Origin: Burkholderiales bacterium
Lineage (GTDB): Bacteria > Pseudomonadota > Gammaproteobacteria > Burkholderiales > Burkholderiaceae_C
Assembly: GCA_947462065.1 (NCBI GenBank)
Contig: CANHNO010000010.1
Coordinates: 1-36,281 of the forward strand
Length of the DNA: 36,281 nucleotides
Direction: 5' to 3'
Shown: piece by piece, positions 1-8,287 of the stretch
How the letters are laid out: every line of letters begins with the position of its first letter
How positions within the stretch are numbered: the stretch's first letter is position 1
Program-made: the position numbers and the translations under genes
Notes under the pieces: generated by a model
Seen by the model: only the letters and a program-made list of their open reading frames with translations
What the model was told of the DNA's origin: nothing
Databases searched by the model: none

Positions 1-1226
1 CCGGTTTCCTTGACGATGGCTTCGATCCGGTCGACCAGTGTCGCCGCCGAGGCGCCTTCGTAGCGCGAGATGTAGTCCAGACTGACATCGCAGAAGCTGC
101 ACTTCTTCCAGTAGCAGCCGTGCGCCACCGTCAGCTTGTTCCAGCGACCATCCGACCACAGCCGGTGCATCGGGTTCAGCATGTCGAGCAGCGACAGATA
201 GCTGTCCAGTGGCAGACCGTCCCAGGTGGGTGTGCCTACTTCGGCGAAGGCCACGTCGGCTTCGACCCAATTCACGTACTGCACTGCGCCGCCGGCATCG
301 CGTCGGTAGGTGCGCACCAGGCGCTGTGCCGAGCGCTTGCCTTGCAGGTGTTCGAGCAGCGCGAGCAGCGGACGCTCGCCTGCATCGAGCGTCACGTGAT
401 CGAAGAAGTCGAAGACCCTGGGCTCACGCAAAGAACGTAACTCGGTGTTGGCGTAACCGCCGCCCAGCACGGTGACGATGCTCGGGTCATGAGCCTTTAC
501 CGTCTGCGCGATACGAAACGCAGCGTATACCGCGCCGGGGAATGGCACCGAGATCAGCACCACGCGTGGCGCATGACGCAAGAGCGCTTGCTGCGTCAGT
601 TCGAGCAGGGTGCGGTCGATCAGGTTCAGCGGCGCTGCCAGCGCCTCGGCCAGCGGGTCGAAGGTTGGCTGGCTCTGTGCCAGCGATTCGGCGTAGCGCA
701 CGAACTCGAAGCGCGGGTCGATCGCGTCACGCAGCACATCGGCGATGTCGTTCAGGTACAGCGTCGCGAGGTGGCGCGCCCGGTCCTGCACGCCGAGCGC
801 GCCAAACGCCCAGGCCAAAGGGTCGCCGCCTTCGTCGTCGATGTAGACATCGAGCGACTCGAAGCGCGAGCCTTCAGGCAGGAAGGCGCGGCTGCAGATG
901 CGGTGACTCAGCGTGGGGTCGCGGCCTTGCAGGAACGCCATCGTCGCGGGCATCGTGGCCTGATAGCGGTCGAAGGCATCGAGGAACGCCGCAACGCGCG
1001 GGCTGCGCTGGGTGCCAGGGGATGCCTCGATCTGTGCGCGCACTGCCTGCAGACCGGCGGGGGAAAACAACTTCAGAACGAGCGCGAGCGCCAGGTCCTC
1101 CTGCACCGCATCGAAGCTGCGGGAGCGCAGGAAGCCGGTCAGGTAGGCGGTCGACGGGTAAGGCGTGTTGAGCTGCGTCATCGGTGGGATGACGGACAGC
1201 ACCCGCAGTCCTGGTGCCTGTGACAT
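1..1226 (-). CDS. B12-binding-type radical SAM protein (3' end outside window)
   Basis: The reading frame stays open from an ATG at 1226 to the window edge (408 codons seen), so the C-terminal part is missing. Residues ~215-290 look like the Rossmann-type cobalamin-binding domain that precedes many radical SAM cores (VVLISVPFPG, then VTVLGGGYAN). I see no DxHxxG cobalamin-ligand motif. Three cysteines follow at C371, C376 and C379 in HGCYWKKCSFCD, which would hold the [4Fe-4S] cluster that cleaves S-adenosylmethionine. Their spacing is CX4CX2C rather than the usual CX3CX2C. The start codon shares its A with the stop of the upstream ferredoxin gene (TGATG), so the two are translationally coupled and the ferredoxin could supply electrons. 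The substrate cannot be told from sequence; methylation or another radical reaction is possible. The class is fairly sure, the reaction unknown. Confidence 0.8.
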   Translation of the reverse strand, partial: MSQAPGLRVLSVIPPMTQLNTPYPSTAYLTGFLRSRSFDAVQEDLALALVLKLFSPAGLQAVRAQIEASPGTQRSPRVAAFLDAFDRYQATMPATMAFLQGRDPTLSHRICSRAFLPEGSRFESLDVYIDDEGGDPLAWAFGALGVQDRARHLATLYLNDIADVLRDAIDPRFEFVRYAESLAQSQPTFDPLAEALAAPLNLIDRTLLELTQQALLRHAPRVVLISVPFPGAVYAAFRIAQTVKAHDPSIVTVLGGGYANTELRSLREPRVFDFFDHVTLDAGERPLLALLEHLQGKRSAQRLVRTYRRDAGGAVQYVNWVEADVAFAEVGTPTWDGLPLDSYLSLLDMLNPMHRLWSDGRWNKLTVAHGCYWKKCSFCDVSLDYISRYEGASAATLVDRIEAIVKET

Positions 1227-1933
1227 CAGGTTCGCCGTGTGGCTCGGGCGCGCGCCATCGCCGCGTCAATGACGGCGCGTTTGTCGCCCTGCGCGGGCCC
1301 GGCAGCCTCCTGCGGCGCCAACGCGGGACTTTCTGGCGATGCGTCGACCACGAGCGGTTTCAGGGTCAGCGCACGCGCCTCCAGCCGCTCGTTGCGCTCG
1401 TCGCGTTCGCGTTGCAAGCGGAATTGGTGGAAGCCGTAGCGCGCCTTGGCCTCTTCGGCCTGTGGCTGGCTCCACGCGGACCAGCCAGTGTGTTGACCCG
1501 TCACATCGATCAGCGAAATGCAATCGACAGGACAGGCAGGCACACACAGTTCACAGCCGGTGCACAGCGCAGCCATCACGGTATGCATCGCCTTCGGGCC
1601 ACCCAGGATGCAATCGACCGGGCATGCTGGCAGGCACAGCGTGCAGCCGATGCAGGCAGCCTCGTCGATGACCGCGAGCCGACGCGGACCTTCGACGCCG
1701 TGTGACGCATCGAGAGGCTCGATCGCCGCGCCGGTGATGGCTGCCAGCCGGGCAATCCCCTCGGCGCCACCGGGCGGGCAGCGGTTGATCGGTGCGCTGC
1801 CTTCGGCAATGGCCTGTGCGTAGCGGTGGCAATCGGGATAGCCGCAGCGGGTGCACTGCGTCTGCGGCAATGCACGGTCGATGTCGCCGACGGATGCCCG
1901 CGTCGGAGGTTCCGCTGTCGAACGGTCCACCAT
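1226..1933 (-). CDS. RnfB-like ferredoxin (electron transport complex subunit B family)
   Basis: A 235-residue iron-sulfur protein. C27, C30, C35 and C52 (CX2CX4CX16C) form the RnfB-type N-terminal Fe-S motif. Two bacterial-type 4Fe-4S ferredoxin motifs follow at C94/C97/C100/C104 and C124/C127/C130/C134, each ending in CPVDC. The C-terminal ~80 residues are charged and alanine-rich, without cysteines. RnfB of the membrane Rnf complex starts with a transmembrane anchor, which is absent here, and no rnfACDGE genes are nearby. It is therefore probably a soluble electron carrier. The start at 1933 is chosen because it lies 4 nt after the phaZ stop with AGTAGG just upstream; a longer frame would overlap phaZ. 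Its stop overlaps the start of the radical SAM gene, suggesting that enzyme is its partner (inference). Confidence 0.85.
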   Translation of the reverse strand: MVDRSTAEPPTRASVGDIDRALPQTQCTRCGYPDCHRYAQAIAEGSAPINRCPPGGAEGIARLAAITGAAIEPLDASHGVEGPRRLAVIDEAACIGCTLCLPACPVDCILGGPKAMHTVMAALCTGCELCVPACPVDCISLIDVTGQHTGWSAWSQPQAEEAKARYGFHQFRLQRERDERNERLEARALTLKPLVVDASPESPALAPQEAAGPAQGDKRAVIDAAMARARATRRT

Positions 1934-1937
1934 TGGC

Positions 1938-3356
1938 CTACTTCGCTTGCTGGCGCTTCGGCGATGCTTTCGGCGCCCTCTTGCGCGCGATCGGAGCAGC
2001 AACCGGCACGGGTGCTTGTACCGCGGGCACCAGCTTCAGCCCGGATACCTTGGCAGCTTCAGAAGCCGCGACTGGCTTGGTACGCGTCCGCTTCGGTGCT
2101 GCCGCTCTCCTTGAGTCGTGCTGGGCGATGAAGTCACGCAAACGCGGGTAGACGTCCTCGCGCCAGCGGCGACCCGAGAAGATGCCGTAGTGTCCGGCAC
2201 CCATCGCGTCATGGTGGAAGTGATGCTTGCGGTCGACGCCAGTGCACAAGTCGTGGGCCGCACGGGTCTGGCCCGCGCCGGAGATGTCGTCCTTTTCACC
2301 CTCGACAGTCAACAGTGCGGTGGTCCTGATGTCCTGCGGGCGTACCAGTTCGCCCTTTACTGACCAGGTGCCGTTGACCAGCGCGAAGTCCTGGAACACG
2401 GTCTTGATGGTGTCGAGGTAGTACTCGGCCGGCATGTCCAGCACCGCGTTGTACTCATCGTAAAAGTTGGTGTGGAAGTCGGCGCTCTCGCCGTCGCCGC
2501 GCACCAGATCCATGAAGTAGTCGTAGTGCGAACGCGCATGGTGGCTCGGGTTCATCGCAATGAACCCGGTGTGCTGCATGAAGCCGGGGTAGACCAGGCG
2601 CTGGCTGCCCGGGTAGTTGGTCGGCACGCGGAAGATCACGTTGTTCTCGAACCAGTCTAGGCTCTTGTTCATCGCCAGATTGTTCACTGCGGTGGGCGAC
2701 AGGCGGGCGTCGATCGGGCCGCCCATCATCGTCATCGTGCGCGGGGTTTGCTCGCCGCGGCTGGCCATCAACGAGATTGCGGCGAGCACCGGGACCGTGG
2801 GCTGGCACACCGAGATCACGTGGACTTCGGGTCCGATGTGGCGGATGAATTCCTGCACGTACTCGACATAGTCGTCGAGGTGGAATGGGCCCACTTCGAC
2901 CGGCACCATGCGCGCGTCGGTCCAGTCGGTGATGTAGACCTTGTGATGCTGCAGAAGCTCACGCACCGTCTCGCGCAGCAGCGTCGAGTGGTGACCTGAC
3001 AGCGGTGCCACGACCAGCACCGTGGGCTGTTCCTTCATGGCCTTCAGCAACGGCATGTCGTCTGCGAAGCGCTTGAAGCGCAGCAGGCGGCAAAACGGTT
3101 TTTCTATCGCCACCTGCTGTTGCACCGCGACCTCCACCCCATCGGCCTTGATCGAATGGATGTTGAACTCGGGCTTCTCGTACTCCTTCGATAAGCGGTG
3201 CATCAGGTTCAGCCCGGCTGACACGCGGGGCGCCTGCGGGGTATGGGTGAACGGCGACAGCGGATGGCTGTACAGCTTGGAAGAGGCGCTCGCGAACTCG
3301 GCCAGCGGGCTCAACAACGCCCGCTGTGTTTCATAGAACTGGTAGAGCATCGACAT
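1938..3356 (-). CDS. phaZ: Intracellular polyhydroxyalkanoate (PHB) depolymerase
   Basis: Hydrolyses stored intracellular poly(3-hydroxybutyrate) granules. The 472-residue protein resembles the Cupriavidus PhaZ1 family over most of its length (recalled, not aligned): an N-terminal MLYQFYETQRA-like start, KPFCRLLRFKR, PLSGHHSTLLR and WTDARMVPVEVG. The nucleophile motif is VCQPT with Cys at C184, where ordinary lipases have Ser; Asp and His of the triad are expected in the GEKDDISGAGQT and GAGHYGIFSGRRW segments. The start at 3356 has CAGGA 7 nt upstream; a GTG at 3374 and an ATG at 3350 are alternatives. After the catalytic domain there is a tail of about 58 residues rich in Lys, Arg, Ala and Pro, which the ~419-residue Cupriavidus enzyme, as I recall it, lacks. 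First gene of a tight three-gene operon. Confidence 0.93.
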   Translation of the reverse strand: MSMLYQFYETQRALLSPLAEFASASSKLYSHPLSPFTHTPQAPRVSAGLNLMHRLSKEYEKPEFNIHSIKADGVEVAVQQQVAIEKPFCRLLRFKRFADDMPLLKAMKEQPTVLVVAPLSGHHSTLLRETVRELLQHHKVYITDWTDARMVPVEVGPFHLDDYVEYVQEFIRHIGPEVHVISVCQPTVPVLAAISLMASRGEQTPRTMTMMGGPIDARLSPTAVNNLAMNKSLDWFENNVIFRVPTNYPGSQRLVYPGFMQHTGFIAMNPSHHARSHYDYFMDLVRGDGESADFHTNFYDEYNAVLDMPAEYYLDTIKTVFQDFALVNGTWSVKGELVRPQDIRTTALLTVEGEKDDISGAGQTRAAHDLCTGVDRKHHFHHDAMGAGHYGIFSGRRWREDVYPRLRDFIAQHDSRRAAAPKRTRTKPVAASEAAKVSGLKLVPAVQAPVPVAAPIARKRAPKASPKRQQAK

Positions 3357-3487
3357 GGCGAAATCCTGGTTCACACGGGCGCGCCGGCGGCGGCACGGGT
3401 ACAGCGAGTGCGGCTCGCCGACAAATCAACCCACGAACAGATTCATCGGCACCCTGAGTCAGAGCATGAATGCTGCGCTGCAACATT

Positions 3488-3516
3488 GTAGGGCGGGCGC
3501 CCTAGGGCAGCCCTAC
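3488..3516. promoter_or_regulatory. Cluster of alternating palindromic half-sites upstream of phaZ
   Basis: TAGGGC occurs at 3489-3494 and 3503-3508, and its complement GCCCTA at 3499-3504 and 3510-3515. The middle pair makes a perfect 10-bp palindrome (3499-3508), and the outer pair extends to 7-bp arms (3488-3494 / 3510-3516). It sits about 130-160 bp upstream of the phaZ start. This could be an operator for a dimeric regulator of the phaZ operon or a hairpin in its leader. It does not match the CTGC-N3-GCAG type of PhaR site. The region 3357-3580 holds no convincing gene. Confidence 0.4.
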
Positions 3517-3580
3517 GAACCGAACTGGAAGACTGGCTCGACCGGGATGTGAGGCCGGCTTGCCGCAGGATTCGGTAACG

Positions 3581-3604
3581 AAAAAGCCCGGCGGCGCCGG
3601 GCTT
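3581..3604 (-). terminator. Rho-independent terminator of the aminotransferase gene
   Basis: Arms AAGCCCGGC (3584-3592) and GCCGGGCTT (3596-3604) pair perfectly over 9 bp around a 3-nt loop. On the minus strand the stem runs into a run of five T (3585-3581). It lies about 24 nt beyond the stop of the minus-strand aminotransferase gene and separates it from the phaZ operon. Confidence 0.9.
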
Positions 3605-3627
3605 CACGGTGTCGGATAGCCGCAACC

Positions 3628-4839
3628 TCAGCTCACGAGGCCGATGGCCTTCACCACGGCATCAATGTTGCCGTGGTTCAGCGCGGCCACGCAGATGCGG
3701 CCCGAATCGACGCCGTACACGCCGAACTCGTTGCGCAGCCTCTCCATCTGTGGCTTGGCCAGGCCGGTGTAGCTGAACATTCCCTTCTGGCGGGTGATGA
3801 AGCTCACATCCTGTTTCGTGCCCGCAGCCACCAGCTTGGATTGCAGCAGTGCACGCATTTCCTTGATGCGCACGCGCATGCCGGCAAGTTCCTCTTCCCA
3901 CATCGAACGCAGCGCCGGCGTGGTCAGCACGGTGGCGACGATCTGGGCGCCATGCGTCGGCGGGTTCGAGTAATTGGTGCGGATCACGATCTTCAACTGG
4001 CTGAGCACGCGCGTCATTTCTTCCTTGCTGGCGCACACCACGCTCAGCGCTCCGACGCGCTCGCCGTACAGCGAGAAGCTCTTAGAGAAAGAGGTCGCGA
4101 CGAAGAAGTCGAGCCCGGCGTCGAGGAACTGTGCGACCACAGCACCGTCTTCGGCGATGCCGTCGCCGAAACCCTGATACGCCATGTCGAGGAAGGCCAC
4201 CAGGCCGCGCGCCTTGACGGCGGCCACCACCTGCGCCCATTGCGCTGGCGTGATGTCGTAGCCGGTCGGGTTGTGGCAGCAGGCGTGCAGGACCACGATG
4301 GTGCCGGCCGGTGCGGTGTTCAGCGCGGTCAGCATGCCGTCGACATTGACGCCGCGCTTGGCAGCGTCGTAGTACGGGTAGGTTTCCACTGCGAACCCGG
4401 CATTTGTGAACAGCGCGCGGTGGTTTTCCCAACTCGGGTCGCTGATCAACACCTTCGGAGACGCGCTGGCGCGGCTGGCCAGGTGCTGCAGAAAGTCGGC
4501 GCCGATCTTCAGGCCGCCAGTGCCGCCCAGCGCCTGCACCGTGGCGACTCGTCCCTCCTGCACCGCAGCACTCTCGGCACCGAACACCAGTCCCTGCACC
4601 GCCTTGTCGTAGGCCGCGATGCCATCGATCGGCAGGTAGCCGTGAGGCTTCAGTGTGTCGAAGATCAGTTTTTCAGCGGCGGCCACGCATTTCAGCAGCG
4701 GCAGCTTGCCGGACTCGTCGAAATAGACACCGACGCCCAGATTGACCTTGGCCGGGTTCGGATCGGCGTTGTACTGTTCGTTGAGGCCGAGGATCGGGTC
4801 GCGGGGCGCCATGTCGACGGCGGCAAAGAGCGATGCCAT
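3628..4839 (-). CDS. tyrB: Aromatic-amino-acid / aspartate aminotransferase
   Basis: PLP-dependent class I aminotransferase of 403 residues that moves the amino group between aspartate, tyrosine or phenylalanine and 2-oxoglutarate in the cytoplasm. Family marks are DPILGLNEQYNADPNPAKVNLGVG-type N-terminus, GGTGGLKIGADFL, HACCHNPTGYDIT (Asn and Gly contacting PLP), DMAYQGFG, and SFSKSFSLYGERVG, where K253 forms the Schiff base. The substrate-binding Arg is expected in the C-terminal part. The ATG at 4839 is preceded by AAGGAA 8 nt upstream; the longer frame from 4902 has no such site. Transcribed away from uvrB, with its own terminator. TyrB and AspC are hard to tell apart from sequence alone, so the symbol is less certain than the family. 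Confidence 0.9.
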   Translation of the reverse strand: MASLFAAVDMAPRDPILGLNEQYNADPNPAKVNLGVGVYFDESGKLPLLKCVAAAEKLIFDTLKPHGYLPIDGIAAYDKAVQGLVFGAESAAVQEGRVATVQALGGTGGLKIGADFLQHLASRASASPKVLISDPSWENHRALFTNAGFAVETYPYYDAAKRGVNVDGMLTALNTAPAGTIVVLHACCHNPTGYDITPAQWAQVVAAVKARGLVAFLDMAYQGFGDGIAEDGAVVAQFLDAGLDFFVATSFSKSFSLYGERVGALSVVCASKEEMTRVLSQLKIVIRTNYSNPPTHGAQIVATVLTTPALRSMWEEELAGMRVRIKEMRALLQSKLVAAGTKQDVSFITRQKGMFSYTGLAKPQMERLRNEFGVYGVDSGRICVAALNHGNIDAVVKAIGLVS

Positions 4840-4979
4840 GAAAATTCCTTGTGGTGGGGGCGTAGGAAGAATTGCAACGCCCGAGAGGCGCTGGGGGTGC
4901 ACGTGGACTCGGGATGGGCTACGCTTTCGAGCTGCTCGGCCCCGCCGTCACGCGAGTTAACCCAGAAATTTTATCCGCC

Positions 4980-7091
<2,112 letters not shown>

Positions 7092-7100
7092 AACAAGGCC

Positions 7101-7727
7101 TCAGGGCACGGTCAGCCAGATCTCGTTGCGCCGCAGGAACCAGGGCATGAACGGTGGGTTGTAGCGCGAGAACACCGGTTCGCCAGTGGTATCTACGCCG
7201 GCGGTCTTCATCACGGTTCGCAGCTTGTCCAGGTGCTCCGCGTAGTTGGCCTGGGACCAAAATCCAGAGTAGCGAATCGCTGCAATCCGGCTCGCGGGAA
7301 CCTCGCGCATGCGCACCCTGGGGTCAAGCGGTTCTGGGGCCGAGGCCAGCGTCACGCCCTTGGGCAGCACGAACTGGATGACGTAACTGCCGACTGCTCC
7401 CGGCACTGCCGTCTGTGTCACCGGAGCGGTCATCTCCAGCCGCTGCGGGGTTGCCACCTGGGTGACGGGCGCAGTCATCTCGAACTTTTTCTCGCCCTTG
7501 TTCTTGCCGAAGATGTAGCCGGCAAGGATCGGGAAGGCCAGATTCCCGGCTTCTTCGGCATCGGCCTCGATGCGCACTTCAGCGACCACGTAGGGCGCGT
7601 ACTGTCGAAGTTCGACGTCGTCGATGGTGCGGATCACCTCGTAGGCCGGCTCTTCGATGGCTTGCGACAACACCGGCGCGGTGAGAAAGGCCAGGGCGAG
7701 AGCGATTCGGAGGCAAAGGAATGTCAT
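7101..7727 (-). CDS. Secreted SOUL-family heme-binding protein
   Basis: A 208-residue protein of the SOUL/HBP family. The first ~23 residues are a signal peptide (MTFLCLRIALALAFLTAPVLSQA, a hydrophobic stretch ending SQA), so the mature protein is probably periplasmic. The mature part begins IEEPAYEVIRTIDDVELRQY, the classical SOUL opening, followed by FPILAGYIFGKN, two EMTAPVTQ repeats, YVIQFVLPKG and a C-terminal RYNPPFMPWFLRRNEIW. Family members bind heme or have been linked to tetrapyrrole handling, but the bacterial role is not established. The start at 7727 is chosen because it places the signal peptide at the N-terminus; the longer frame to 7802 does not. It converges with uvrB, with only 9 bp between stops. 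Confidence 0.88.
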   Translation of the reverse strand: MTFLCLRIALALAFLTAPVLSQAIEEPAYEVIRTIDDVELRQYAPYVVAEVRIEADAEEAGNLAFPILAGYIFGKNKGEKKFEMTAPVTQVATPQRLEMTAPVTQTAVPGAVGSYVIQFVLPKGVTLASAPEPLDPRVRMREVPASRIAAIRYSGFWSQANYAEHLDKLRTVMKTAGVDTTGEPVFSRYNPPFMPWFLRRNEIWLTVP

Positions 7728-7821
7728 TTCCGAGTGTCGCTCACAAGAACACGCCGAGTCGCACACAAGTTTTCTGACTTCCGCTCGTGATGCCACCGCC
7801 ACCGGTCGGCGGTCTGGGGCA

Positions 7822-8283
7822 TCACAGGCAGTCTGGCGCTTGCACGGCCTGCAGCACGACTTGCGCGTAACCCTCGCGATCGCGATGACGAATCCACCAT
7901 ACCGCCCCTTTCTTGATCGACCATTCCTGCGGCACGTCGGCCAGCAGGTGTGCAGCGACCAGTCCGAGCGTGGGCTGGTGGCCGATCACCAGCACCGGAT
8001 CCTGCGACTCTGGCCATCGCGCAGCCTTTAGCAAGGCATCACCGCTGGCATGCGGTGCCAGATCGTCCAAGGTCTTGAAGTTCTTGCCCAGCGCTTTCGC
8101 CGTCTGCTGGCAACGCAAGGCAGGGCTGACCAGTACCTTGGTGCCTTGGGCCAGTCGCTGGCTGAGCCAGTCGGCCATCCGCGCAGCCTGACGCTCGCCT
8201 TTGGTGGTCAGCCCGCGGTCGAGATCGTCTTGACCTTCCTTGAGGATGTGCGCTTCGGCGTGCCGCCACAGGATCAGGTCCAT
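7822..8283 (-). CDS. sixA: Phosphohistidine phosphatase SixA
   Basis: A 153-residue member of the histidine phosphatase (phosphoglycerate mutase-like) superfamily, the usual SixA length. The catalytic motif is RHAEA with H8 as the nucleophile; the second conserved His lies in VIGHQPTLG, and LVSPALRCQQTA is the family's substrate-pocket segment. SixA removes phosphate from phosphohistidine, for example on Hpt domains such as that of ArcB and on the nitrogen PTS in E. coli. The ATG at 8283 follows the ppk1 stop by 4 nt, so it is co-transcribed with ppk1, an enzyme that autophosphorylates on His. Longer frames would run into ppk1. Confidence 0.92.
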   Translation of the reverse strand: MDLILWRHAEAHILKEGQDDLDRGLTTKGERQAARMADWLSQRLAQGTKVLVSPALRCQQTAKALGKNFKTLDDLAPHASGDALLKAARWPESQDPVLVIGHQPTLGLVAAHLLADVPQEWSIKKGAVWWIRHRDREGYAQVVLQAVQAPDCL

Positions 8284-8287
8284 CGTC

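Noticed and set aside
489-1223. 244-codon plus-strand frame at the left end
   Set aside because: Opposite the radical SAM frame, whose B12-type and CX4CX2C motifs are convincing; the plus-strand product is Arg/Gln-rich noise.
4840-4979. SOS (LexA) box in front of uvrB
   Set aside because: No CTGT-N8-ACAG or close variant is visible in the divergent region.
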